From NCBI GenBank assembly GCA_910585625.1, contig CAJUFQ010000008.1, positions 36,491 through 100,490 on the forward strand: a DNA stretch of 64,000 nucleotides, read 5' to 3'. The stretch comes from an uncultured Lachnospiraceae bacterium. Lineage in GTDB: Bacteria > Bacillota > Clostridia > Lachnospirales > Lachnospiraceae. Shown here piece by piece: positions 52,662 to 61,264 of the stretch. A program made the position numbers and the translations under genes. The notes beneath the pieces were generated by a model, which saw nothing but the letters and a program-made list of their open reading frames with translations, did no database searches and had not been told where the DNA came from. Position 1 is the first letter of the stretch. Every line of letters starts with the position of its first letter.

Positions 52662-53180
52662 TTAATCATCCCACCCAGACTCATACTTTATAATCTCGCC
52701 GGTTTCCGCATCAATTTCATATTCATATTCCATGCCGTCTTTGTAGAACTCAATCTCATATACCAGCATCCTATGCTCTTTTTCCAGCTTTGTTTTGGAA
52801 AAACTTACCTCCTGCACGGAAAACCCTGCATGGGCAACAGCAACGGCCTTCGCCTCTTCCACATCCAGAGCCGGCGACACCGTCTGCGCGGCAGAACTAC
52901 CGCTTCCTGCAAGCGAACCTTCCGCTATCTCTGTACCGTCGCCTCTCATATCCGGGGTTCTCTGCCCCTCTTCTATGCTGCCGGCATCCGCCGCCATTTT
53001 CTCTTCCCCAGAGTTCTCCATCCTTTGCGCCGCCTGCTTATCCTCATCAGACGGCGGCATTGAATTAAGACTTATGACAATCGCCGCCCCGGCAAGAAGC
53101 AGCGCCACTATATTCAACACGCACATGATTACCAAAAGCACGGTTTTTCGTGAACCGGAAAATGATTTTTTGTCATCCAA
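52662..53180 (-). CDS. Membrane-anchored protein with one PepSY domain
   Basis: A 172-residue protein: membrane helix about 14-38 (VLLVIMCVLNIVALLLAGAA), a low-complexity acidic linker, and one C-terminal PepSY domain (AKAVAVAHAGFSVQEVSFSK to YEYEIDAETGEII). The start is a TTG at 53180, nine bases after AGGAGG; no ATG gives a good ribosome site. It is the first PepSY gene after the histidine kinase (94-base gap), so it is a candidate signalling partner for that kinase. Confidence 0.78.
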   Translation of the reverse strand: MDDKKSFSGSRKTVLLVIMCVLNIVALLLAGAAIVISLNSMPPSDEDKQAAQRMENSGEEKMAADAGSIEEGQRTPDMRGDGTEIAEGSLAGSGSSAAQTVSPALDVEEAKAVAVAHAGFSVQEVSFSKTKLEKEHRMLVYEIEFYKDGMEYEYEIDAETGEIIKYESGWDD

Positions 53181-53274
53181 GGCTGTTCCCCTCCTAACCA
53201 ACCCCCGCCTTTCTGACGGTTTTTTCTTATTATACTTTAAAAACATTAATGTAACATTAGAATTCCTTCATGAT

Positions 53275-54669
53275 TCAAAAAATTATACGGAACGTACTGC
53301 CTTTCCCCAATTCACTCTCCACACTGACCTCACTGCCATGGAATCGCGCAATCTCGTAAACCATCGATAAACCCAGCCCCGTACCCTCTCCTGCGTGCGA
53401 ATTGTCTGCCTGATAGAAACGGCGGAAAATTTTATCCTGTTCCTCCTCGGCAATGCCAATCCCATCATCTGCAACGGACAGCTCCAGATGCTCTCCCCTG
53501 CGCGTCAGGCTGACGAAAACGGAACCGCCTTCCTTCCCATAGCGGTAAGCGTTATTGATGAGGTTTACAAGCTGGCGAGAAAGCAGCTGGCGGTTCCCAT
53601 ATAAAACCGCACCTTCATCCGCCTCACAAGTCAACGTGATGCCTTTCTCTTTTATCAGCGCCATATCAAAGCACACCGATCGCACAAGCTCCGTCATGTC
53701 GACTTCCTCCCTGGCATAGCTCTCCGCCCTCATTTCCAGACGTGTGAAATCCAGCATGTCATTAATCAGCCTTGACATCTTCCTGCCCTGTCGTTGGATT
53801 GTCCGCAGCGCAAGCACGTATTCCTCCGTGCTGCGCTCCTCGCCCAAGGACAGTTCACACTGCGCCATTATCACAGATACCGGAGTCCTAAGTTCATGAG
53901 AAGCATCTGACGTAAATTGCCGCTCCCTCTCAAAAGACTTTTCCAACCGCCGGAACATCTCATTGAAACTATCTGCCAGCCGGTGCAGCTCATCCCTGCC
54001 CTCGCCAAGCACAATCCGTTTTGTCAGGTCTCCCCCCGTACTAATCCTGGCAGCAGATTCTGAGATTTTCTGGATAGGCTTTAACATCCTTCCTGCAAAC
54101 AGATAACCGCCCGCGACAGAGACTAAGACAAAAAGAGGCAGGAACAGCAAAAGCAACCGCGTAATGGCCGCCATCTGAGCCATGCCCTGATGCTCTGACA
54201 CAACCCCTCGCAGCCAAAGCCCTGACAGCCCTTCTGACTGCAGCTTCCGGTCGAAGACATAATACAGCGTATCGTTCACCGTCAGATGCCGGATTTGGGA
54301 ATCCGCAAACTCCATATCTGCCGTTTGCCTGGAGATGGGATTCTCGCCATAAAGAAAAACTGCGTCTTCATTATAAATCGCCGTACAGACTTCGTTCACT
54401 TTATCCAGGAAATCATCGTCAATTTCCAGATAGCCATCACGGTATGCCATATAATAATCCACTTCCTGTGGGTCCGATCTGCCGATACTTTTATAATATT
54501 CCACTTCATCCACATTATCTTCCACCGTGCGGATCAGCTCATCTCGTATCGTCTTCTGTATCAGCTGCTGATTGACAGAAAACACAATCACATACGTGAA
54601 GGAAGCGATAACTGCCAATATCACGGTGAACCACAGCGTAATCTTCATGCGTATGGACAAATTTCTCAT
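53275..54669 (-). CDS. Sensor histidine kinase of the PepSY operon
   Basis: A 464-residue membrane kinase. Helix 1 about 9-31; extracellular sensor about 32-165, acidic; helix 2 about 168-190; HAMP about 192-245; His-box FTSDASHELRTPVSVIMAQ; N-box QLVNLINNAYRYGKEGG; G-boxes VADDGIGIAEEEQDKIF and GEGTGLGLSMVYEIA. The ATG overlaps the response-regulator stop as ATGA. It should phosphorylate that regulator. With three secreted or anchored PepSY proteins downstream, its stimulus may be a peptide or peptidase activity at the envelope; this is inference. Confidence 0.93.
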   Translation of the reverse strand: MRNLSIRMKITLWFTVILAVIASFTYVIVFSVNQQLIQKTIRDELIRTVEDNVDEVEYYKSIGRSDPQEVDYYMAYRDGYLEIDDDFLDKVNEVCTAIYNEDAVFLYGENPISRQTADMEFADSQIRHLTVNDTLYYVFDRKLQSEGLSGLWLRGVVSEHQGMAQMAAITRLLLLFLPLFVLVSVAGGYLFAGRMLKPIQKISESAARISTGGDLTKRIVLGEGRDELHRLADSFNEMFRRLEKSFERERQFTSDASHELRTPVSVIMAQCELSLGEERSTEEYVLALRTIQRQGRKMSRLINDMLDFTRLEMRAESYAREEVDMTELVRSVCFDMALIKEKGITLTCEADEGAVLYGNRQLLSRQLVNLINNAYRYGKEGGSVFVSLTRRGEHLELSVADDGIGIAEEEQDKIFRRFYQADNSHAGEGTGLGLSMVYEIARFHGSEVSVESELGKGSTFRIIF

Positions 54670-55346
54670 TTGCCTTCCACCTCTCGCAGCACATACCCTT
54701 TCCCTCGGACAGTATGGATTAACTTGCGGCTGCTTTTGCCGTCAATCTTTTTCCTGAGGTAACTGATATAGACATCCACCACGTTCGTCCCACCCTCATA
54801 GTCAAAATTCCATATATGATCCTCAATCTTCTCCCGTGACAGCACAATCCCCTGATTATGCATGAGATATTCCAGTAATTCGTATTCCTTTGCTGAGAGC
54901 GCAATTTCTTCCCCTCCCCGTTTTACGGAGTGGGCAGCCGTGTCCATGGCCAGATCCGCCACAGATATGACGTTGCCGGAAACACCAAATGCTGTTCTCG
55001 TCATCACGCGCAGGCGTGCCGCCAATTCTTCAAAAGAAAAAGGCTTGACCATATAATCATTGGCTCCGCTGTCCAACCCTCTCACGCGGTCTGCCACAGT
55101 ATCCCTGGCCGTGAGGAACAAGACAGGCGTAGCCTTCCCCGCACCGCGCAGATGGCGCAGAACTTCGTAGCCGTCTGCCTTAGGCATCATGACGTCAAGG
55201 ATAACGGCGTCATAATCAACAAGGGACAGCATATGAATCGCTTCTTTTCCATCAAAGCAACTGTCCACACTGTAACCATCGGAAACCAGTTTCTTAACGA
55301 TAATCCTATTCAGATCTTCTTCATCCTCCGCAAGCAAAACCCGCAT
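54666..55346 (-). CDS. OmpR-family response regulator of the PepSY operon
   Basis: A 226-residue regulator. Receiver domain with acidic pocket AEDEEDL, phospho-acceptor Asp in AVILDVMMPKADGYEVL and Lys in YMVKPFSFEELAARL; winged-helix DNA-binding domain with LSAKEYELLEYLMHNQG and NVVDVYISYLRKKID. ATG 55346 is chosen because GGAGGTGAGAGAT precedes it. It heads the operon of kinase and three PepSY genes and probably controls them. Confidence 0.94.
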   Translation of the reverse strand: MRVLLAEDEEDLNRIIVKKLVSDGYSVDSCFDGKEAIHMLSLVDYDAVILDVMMPKADGYEVLRHLRGAGKATPVLFLTARDTVADRVRGLDSGANDYMVKPFSFEELAARLRVMTRTAFGVSGNVISVADLAMDTAAHSVKRGGEEIALSAKEYELLEYLMHNQGIVLSREKIEDHIWNFDYEGGTNVVDVYISYLRKKIDGKSSRKLIHTVRGKGYVLREVEGK

Positions 55347-55433
55347 ATCTCTCACCTCCGCCAACTTTGCATCCTGAAGCCTACCGCCTTATTTATCAGC
55401 CAGCAACCCCTGTTCTCTCCGGCCTGTGAATCC

Positions 55434-57161
55434 TCAAAGCTTGAATTTCCCGACTTCCTCATTCAGCTGGTTCACAATATCCATATTGTGATTCGCCTCT
55501 TCCCCGATGCCGCCAACATCATTCGTCAGGTCGACTGACTTCTCCGTAACATTCGTTACGCCCTGGGCGCTTTCCCCCACGGCAATGCGGATATCCCCTA
55601 CCGCCGTCTTGACCATGTCCATCTGATGCCTCAGCCGCTCGCTTTCCTCCGCAAATTCACGCATCATCTTATCCATCGTGCCTACGTCGCCTCGGTATCT
55701 CTCGCTGACCCGCAGAAGCTTGCCATATCCGCCCATGGCAGTCTCATTCATGAAGCGCACCATCTCCTCTGCCTCCTCGGCCAAATCATCTACCGCCGCA
55801 ATCACCTCGGCTGTAACCTTCTGAATCTCCGCTGCTGACTGTGCAGAATTGAGCGCAAGCTTACCAATCTCATCAGCGACTACCACAAATCCCCTGCCGG
55901 CTTCTCCCGCCTTTGCTGCCTCGATGCTGGCATTTAACGACAGCAGACTCGTCTCCTCCGTTATATTGATGATATCTTTTGTAAGTTCCCGCACTTCCTC
56001 CACAGCCTTGGATTTCTTTATTTTCTGCCGCAGCAGCATGGCCATATCCTCCGCCTGCTCTTTCGCGTCCTGCTGTGCCCGGACTGCCTTATGATAGATA
56101 TCTTGCGCTTGTTCCATGATCTGCCCGGAAGATTGATGTCCATTCTCCGCCTGGCCTGATATCTGTTCAATCAATTCAAATATCCGCACGATTGACTCAT
56201 TGACCTGTTCCAAGGCGGCGCTGGATTCCTCCATTGCCGCGCTCATCTGCTCCATCGTGGCAGAAACATCGGAAATGCTCATTTCAGCATTCGACAAATC
56301 CCCGGCTATGTTGGCGGAAGCGCCATTGAGGCTCTTCGACCCCTCTGAAATATTCAGCATGATACTCCTGATGTATGCCAGAAGCGCATTGACATTATTG
56401 GCAATCAGTTCCATCTCATCACCCGTATGGACGTCAAGCCTCTGCGTCAGATCCCCCTCATTGTTGACCAGTTCATAAATTTTACTGTCCACTGCCCGCA
56501 GGCTCCTGATAATGGCCGTTACGATGATATTGATAATCAGCAGCACAGCCAACAGGCAGGCAACGGTAATCCCGACCAGCTGCCATAGGATAGCATCCAG
56601 GCGTCCCACAACCTCGGAAGCATCATAATCACAGCCGACAATAGCCATGACTTCACTGCCGCTGCTGTCCATGACTGGCATATAAGCCGAAATCAGCTGT
56701 CCATCCTCCGTATCGTCAATATATCCCTGCACATACCCCTCCCCGGCAAAAACGCCTTGCAATTCCTCATAAGACGTCTCAAAAGGTTTCCCAAGCTCAG
56801 CATGGCTCTCTGAATCATCCGTATCAATCCCATAATAAACCCGGCTCCCATCCGTATATAAGGTATACAAGTATTTGATGCCGCAATCTTCCCTTATATT
56901 CCTCATTGTGGATGCCATTTCCTGATATGCCGCGCTCTGTTCTCCTTCCTGAACAGCTTTCTTTAAACTATCTCCCTGAATCACCTTTACCGAAATAACG
57001 GCCGCCATCCGCGCTTCTTCCACGCCCATAGCTACCAGTCCTTCCCTGGTACGCACATAGGAACTCACTCCCATGACGACACAGAGCAATATAATCAGGA
57101 CGCTTGTCGGTACTAAAATCTTTGTACGGATGCTCAGCCTCCGCGTTTTCTTCCTGTTCAT
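55434..57161 (-). CDS. Methyl-accepting chemotaxis protein with Cache-type sensor
   Basis: A 575-residue receptor. Helix 1 about 13-34; extracellular Cache-like domain about 35-185 (CGIKYLYTLYTDGSRVYYGI, AYMPVMDSSGSEVMAIVGCD); helix 2 about 190-212; HAMP; signalling domain with tip ITEETSLLSLNASIEAAKAG followed by GEAGRGFVVVADEIG. Cache domains bind small organic molecules. It differs from the receptor at 31458 in its sensor. No che genes are near. ATG follows AAAGGGATGACATGATTTC. Confidence 0.92.
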   Translation of the reverse strand: MNRKKTRRLSIRTKILVPTSVLIILLCVVMGVSSYVRTREGLVAMGVEEARMAAVISVKVIQGDSLKKAVQEGEQSAAYQEMASTMRNIREDCGIKYLYTLYTDGSRVYYGIDTDDSESHAELGKPFETSYEELQGVFAGEGYVQGYIDDTEDGQLISAYMPVMDSSGSEVMAIVGCDYDASEVVGRLDAILWQLVGITVACLLAVLLIINIIVTAIIRSLRAVDSKIYELVNNEGDLTQRLDVHTGDEMELIANNVNALLAYIRSIMLNISEGSKSLNGASANIAGDLSNAEMSISDVSATMEQMSAAMEESSAALEQVNESIVRIFELIEQISGQAENGHQSSGQIMEQAQDIYHKAVRAQQDAKEQAEDMAMLLRQKIKKSKAVEEVRELTKDIINITEETSLLSLNASIEAAKAGEAGRGFVVVADEIGKLALNSAQSAAEIQKVTAEVIAAVDDLAEEAEEMVRFMNETAMGGYGKLLRVSERYRGDVGTMDKMMREFAEESERLRHQMDMVKTAVGDIRIAVGESAQGVTNVTEKSVDLTNDVGGIGEEANHNMDIVNQLNEEVGKFKL

Positions 57162-57269
57162 GAAATCATGTCATCCCTTTCTGCTGTAACGGATATAGGC
57201 AATCCGATACCGCTCTATCCCGCTTGTGCGCTGCATAAATGCCAAACACAGTATAGCACTTTCAGGAAA

Positions 57270-57309
57270 CAAAAACAATAACCCTGAAAACGTTAGTTTT
57301 CAGGGTTAT
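57270..57309 (-). terminator. Terminator of the tRNA transcript
   Basis: On the minus strand ATAACCCTGAAAA (57309-57297) pairs perfectly with TTTTCAGGGTTAT (57290-57278), followed by TGTTTTTGTTT. Confidence 0.9.
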
Positions 57310-57313
57310 CCAG

Positions 57314-57385
57314 AGGCGCAGACCGGATTTGAACCGGTGAATCAGGGTGTTGCAGACCCATGCCTTACCACTTGGCTACTGCGCC
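57314..57385 (-). tRNA. tRNA-Cys (GCA)
   Basis: A full cloverleaf on the minus strand: acceptor GGCGCAG/CTGCGCC, anticodon loop CTGCAAC with anticodon GCA, T-arm ACCGG-TTCGAAT-CCGGT, discriminator T (57314). No CCA is encoded. Downstream of tRNA-Glu and probably co-transcribed with it. Confidence 0.93.
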
Positions 57386-57492
57386 ATATTCAATTTTCCG
57401 TGTTCCTAGGATATTCTAACAGAAACTTTTCTTTTCGTCAAGCTATCTTTTCATCTTTTCTTCAATTATTATATGCAGAATTTTAAATTTAA

Positions 57493-57564
57493 TGACTCCT
57501 ACGGGAATCGAACCCGTGTTACCGCCGTGAAAGGGCGATGTCTTAACCGCTTGACCAAGGAGCC
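57493..57564 (-). tRNA. tRNA-Glu (TTC)
   Basis: Minus-strand cloverleaf: acceptor GGCTCCT/AGGAGTC (one G-U pair), anticodon loop CTTTCAC with anticodon TTC, T-arm ACGGG-TTCGATT-CCCGT, discriminator A (57493). No CCA is encoded. Confidence 0.93.
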
Positions 57565-57573
57565 TCAAACGCA

Positions 57574-57643
57574 TTATGGTACTGTTCCGACCAACAACAG
57601 TTAGAATAGTACCATAACTTTACAATGTTTGCAAGCGTTTTTA
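57574..57643 (-). promoter_or_regulatory. tRNA promoter overlapped by a LacI-type site and an inverted repeat
   Basis: On the minus strand TTGCAA (57634-57629), 17 bases, TACTAT (57611-57606) make a good promoter for the tRNA pair. The -35 lies within TTTGCAAGCGTTTTTA (57628-57643), a LacI/CcpA-type site. TTATGGTACT (57574-57583) and AGTACCATAA (57608-57617) are perfect inverted copies flanking the transcription start. Confidence 0.6.
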
Positions 57644-57732
57644 TTCTCAAATTTCCCTTCCGCAGTATGATTTGCGCAAATGTTGCGCTCATTTCTTTTT
57701 AGCCATAGAAATATTATAGTAATATTATATAA

Positions 57733-57741
57733 AAACGCTTG
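57733..57741. promoter_or_regulatory. Upstream LacI-type half site of the galactanase gene
   Basis: AAACGCTTG at 57733-57741 is the inverse of the CAAGCGTTT core seen at 57632-57640 and 57805-57813. It lies 24 bases before the -35 box. Confidence 0.45.
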
Positions 57742-57764
57742 GGAAATATTATGGCTTTTGTCTA

Positions 57765-57815
57765 TTGTGTTAGGCGAAAATGCGTGTATAATCATAAATG
57801 TGAGCAAGCGTTTGC
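57765..57815 (+). promoter_or_regulatory. Galactanase promoter and downstream operator
   Basis: TTGTGT (57765-57770), 16 bases, TATAAT (57787-57792). The palindromic site GCAAGCGTTTGC (57804-57815) lies just past the transcription start, the usual place for a LacI-family repressor or catabolite (CcpA) block. Confidence 0.6.
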
Positions 57816-57923
57816 GCTTTTTACGGAATTTTGTCATGTGCCTTGAAAAATGTCACCGTACAGAGGCGGACGCTATAACAAGAGCCTGGCGAATCGGGCC
57901 TGATTTTTAAAGGAGGAACAGGA

Positions 57924-60900
57924 ATGAAAGCATGGAAACGCACACTCAGCGCAGTCATGAGCATCTGCCTTGTGTTTTCCCTTTTTACCGGACTGAACTT
58001 TACCAGTACGGCTGCCGGGGAACACGGTATACTGCAAAATGGCGCGCTGTCTGAAAACACCAATGGGTGGGCAATCACAGGCATGGAGGAAGTCTCTGCT
58101 GATAACGGCGTTGAAGCCGGCTGCAAGCTTGACGGAGACGCCAAACATTTAAGCATTTGGAATAATTCAGCAACGGAACAGACATTTTCCATGACCCAGA
58201 CCATCACCAACATGGCGGCAGGCACCTACACGGCGAAGGTAGAGTCTGTCGGAAACGGGGCCACGAAACATAACCTTATTTTAAAGGCGCATAACGACAC
58301 TTCCAAAAAAGAAGTAACCGTAAATGTCAACACCACGGACTGGCAGAACTATACTGCATCGTCCACCGCAGAGCTTGAGGTCGCAGAAGGCGACACGGTT
58401 ACTATCAGCATCAGCGGCCCGCTGGCAGCAAAAGGTGAAGGCGACGGAGAATGGTACGGCATCAAGAACATAGAATTCGATGCGGCAACCGCAGTGGAAG
58501 CTGCCATCAATGTCAAGAAAGTCCCCGGGCTTTCCAAAGACTTCATCCATGGCGTGGATGTATCCACCTATCTGAGCGAGATTCAGAGCGGCGTAAAATA
58601 CAAGGATGAGACTGGCGCAGAGAAAAATATGTTTGAAATCTTCAAAAATGCAGGCGTCAACTATGTAAGGCTGCGTGTCTGGAACTGCCCCTTCCGCGTA
58701 GACAAAGATGGCAAAATCCTCTATGTGGACGATCAGGGAAATGAATACAACGAAGACCAGGTAACCACAACACAGCATAAGGACGGATATTATGAATATG
58801 CTTTGAAAGACAGCGGCAAGACTGTCTACCGCGAGGGATACGGCGCAGGAAACTGCGACATTGACGCAGCCGTTGCCACAGGCAAAATTGCCACCGATTA
58901 TGGCATGAAGGTCTTAATCGACTTCCACTACTCTGATTTCTGGGCTGACCCGGCAAAAATGAAATCCCCGAAAGCATGGGAAAAAATGACCGTCGACCAG
59001 AAAGCAGAAGCTTTATCTGCCTACACGACGGAATGCCTGAACAAGTTAAAGGCTGGCGGCGTCGATGTCGGCATGGTTCAGGTAGGCAATGAAATCAATG
59101 GCGGCATGGCGGGCGAGAAAGACTGGGCAAATGTCAGCAAGCTCTTAGATGCAGGAAGCAAGGCAGTCCGTGCGGTAGACCCGAATATCTTGATTGCCAT
59201 CCATTATGCAGACCCTCATAAGGAAAATTACCAGGCAGGAAAAGCAAAGGCCCTGGCCGATGCCAAAATTGATTATGACGTATTTGCATCTTCCTACTAT
59301 TCTTTCTGGCACGGCAGTCCGGAAAACCTCACTAAAGTACTGAGTGAAATTGCAACAACTTACAAAAAGAAAGTCATGGTAGCCGAAGTTTCCTACTGCA
59401 CGACTGCGGAAGACGGTGACGGCGCAGCCAATGTGGTAAACAAAGACACCTCTCCCTTGAATTACTCCATCGACGCCCAGGGCGAAGGCCAGGCAGCGGC
59501 AGTCCGCGACGCTATCGCGGCAGTCTCAGCAGTCGGTGACGCCGGAATCGGCACATTCTACTGGGAGCCGGCATGGGTTCCGGTAGGCAATTATGCTGGC
59601 GCAGACGCAGCCCAGAAAGAAACCGTATTAAAGTCCAACATTGACAAATGGGAAAAATTTGGCTCCGGATGGGCATCCAAATGGTCGGGCCCTGTAGGCG
59701 GCGGCTATGACCCCGGCGTCGCAGAAGATGAATCCACACACGGATCTCAGTGGGATAACCAGGCCATGTTTGATTTTGACGGCAAGGCTCTTCCTTCTAT
59801 CAACGTTTACAAATGGGTATACACAGGAACGGAGGGCCCGGTACGAGTGGCTACCGTTGACACAGCAACCTACACCATGAACTACAAAGATACGCCCACG
59901 CTCCCGGCAACAGTCAATGTAAACCTCAACGATGGCAATGTCGTAAAAGATATAGCCGTAACATGGAATGCCGGCCAGTTAGAGGCATTGAAGACGGCAG
60001 AATTCGGCGAGTACACCATAGATGGGGATCTGGCACAGTTTACCTATGACTCCAAAGGAACAACGCTTACTGTTCCTGCGGGCGAACAGAAAACGACCTG
60101 TGCCGTAACCGTAACCGGTACGAACGTCCTGCCGAACGGAAGCTTTGAAGACGGCGAAACCATATGGACGCCAACGGAAGGGGCGCAATTCAAGACCGAC
60201 GGCGCCGGCGGCAATGCCAAAGACGGAAATAATTATTATGATGGCTGGAATGAATCAGCCCTCGACTTCGGTGTAGAGCAGACGATTACCGAACCGCTTG
60301 CCAGCGGAAAATATACCTTGTTTGGCTATTATCAGGGAACCAACGTGGATGAGGTATCCGAAGAGGCCGGGCTTACAGCAACCGTGACTTACAAGAACGG
60401 CGAAGTCAAGACCTATACCGCCAAAATTGAAATCCCTGGCACCTGGAAAATATTCTACCAGGCAAAAACTTCGGGCATCGTGATTAACCAGAATGTAACA
60501 AGCGTCAAGATTACAAGCCGTGTGGCATGTACCGGAAAAGGCGGGCCATGGGTAGTCATGGACGACCTCAACCTCATGCGTGCAGACGACCTGACTGCAG
60601 AAGAAGAAGCATTCGGCGCAGCTTCTTCCGAAACAGAGAAGAATTTCAAGGTCACTTTCAACGTGAACGGCGGCAAAGCCATCAAAACCAAGAATAAAAC
60701 GGTTACCGCCGGCAAGAAATACGGCACGCTGCCAAACGCAACACGCGCAGGCCACACATTCAGCGGCTGGTACACAGCAAAAACCGGCGGGAAGAAAATT
60801 ACCGCATCCTCCAAGGTGACCCTTACCAAAGACAGCACCTTATATGCCCGCTGGAAAAAGGTTGCTAAACCAGGCAATGCCAAGAAGCCTACGATTAAGA

Positions 60901-61166
60901 ACACGAAAAAGAACACCATCAAAGTCACTTTTAAGAAAGTGAAGGGCGCAGAGGGATATGAAATACGCTATGCAGTAACATCCAATATGAAGGGTGCGAA
61001 AAAAGTAACGACGAAAAAGAATTCCGGCACGATTACAAATAAGAAAATGCTGAAAAAAGGCAAAACATCTTATGTACAAGTACGCGCATACAAGACAGAC
61101 TCTTTGGGCAAGAAGATATACAGCAAGTCATACAGCCCCAAAGCAAATGTGAAGATTAAAAAATAA
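57924..61166 (+). CDS. Secreted GH53 endo-beta-1,4-galactanase with accessory domains
   Basis: A 1,080-residue protein. Signal peptide about 1-31; N-terminal carbohydrate-binding domain about 35-190; GH53 barrel about 195-615. The acid/base Glu is in MVQVGNEINGGM and the nucleophile Glu in VMVAEVSYCTT; FIHGVDVSTYLSEIQSG and NYVRLRVWNCPF are family motifs. An Ig-like domain (about 640-715), a second binding domain (about 725-890), an InlB-type repeat (FNVNGGK to LYARW, about 905-975) and a Lys-rich fibronectin-like end follow. It cuts the galactan backbone of type I arabinogalactan. ATG follows AAAGGAGGAACAGGA. Confidence 0.95.
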   Translation: MKAWKRTLSAVMSICLVFSLFTGLNFTSTAAGEHGILQNGALSENTNGWAITGMEEVSADNGVEAGCKLDGDAKHLSIWNNSATEQTFSMTQTITNMAAGTYTAKVESVGNGATKHNLILKAHNDTSKKEVTVNVNTTDWQNYTASSTAELEVAEGDTVTISISGPLAAKGEGDGEWYGIKNIEFDAATAVEAAINVKKVPGLSKDFIHGVDVSTYLSEIQSGVKYKDETGAEKNMFEIFKNAGVNYVRLRVWNCPFRVDKDGKILYVDDQGNEYNEDQVTTTQHKDGYYEYALKDSGKTVYREGYGAGNCDIDAAVATGKIATDYGMKVLIDFHYSDFWADPAKMKSPKAWEKMTVDQKAEALSAYTTECLNKLKAGGVDVGMVQVGNEINGGMAGEKDWANVSKLLDAGSKAVRAVDPNILIAIHYADPHKENYQAGKAKALADAKIDYDVFASSYYSFWHGSPENLTKVLSEIATTYKKKVMVAEVSYCTTAEDGDGAANVVNKDTSPLNYSIDAQGEGQAAAVRDAIAAVSAVGDAGIGTFYWEPAWVPVGNYAGADAAQKETVLKSNIDKWEKFGSGWASKWSGPVGGGYDPGVAEDESTHGSQWDNQAMFDFDGKALPSINVYKWVYTGTEGPVRVATVDTATYTMNYKDTPTLPATVNVNLNDGNVVKDIAVTWNAGQLEALKTAEFGEYTIDGDLAQFTYDSKGTTLTVPAGEQKTTCAVTVTGTNVLPNGSFEDGETIWTPTEGAQFKTDGAGGNAKDGNNYYDGWNESALDFGVEQTITEPLASGKYTLFGYYQGTNVDEVSEEAGLTATVTYKNGEVKTYTAKIEIPGTWKIFYQAKTSGIVINQNVTSVKITSRVACTGKGGPWVVMDDLNLMRADDLTAEEEAFGAASSETEKNFKVTFNVNGGKAIKTKNKTVTAGKKYGTLPNATRAGHTFSGWYTAKTGGKKITASSKVTLTKDSTLYARWKKVAKPGNAKKPTIKNTKKNTIKVTFKKVKGAEGYEIRYAVTSNMKGAKKVTTKKNSGTITNKKMLKKGKTSYVQVRAYKTDSLGKKIYSKSYSPKANVKIKK

Positions 61167-61183
61167 TTTCAATGCGTCAAACA

Positions 61184-61219
61184 GCCCCCACAAACCTTAG
61201 CCAAGGTCTGTGGGGGCTG
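61184..61219. terminator. Hairpin between the galactanase and DUF4179 genes, probable terminator
   Basis: AGCCCCCACA (61184-61193) pairs with TGTGGGGGCT (61210-61219), with inner ACCTT/AAGGT. The T-run is weak on both strands, so efficiency is uncertain. Confidence 0.6.
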
Positions 61220-61264
61220 CCGCGTTACCCTAGACATTATAATAATTACATGAAAACATTACGC

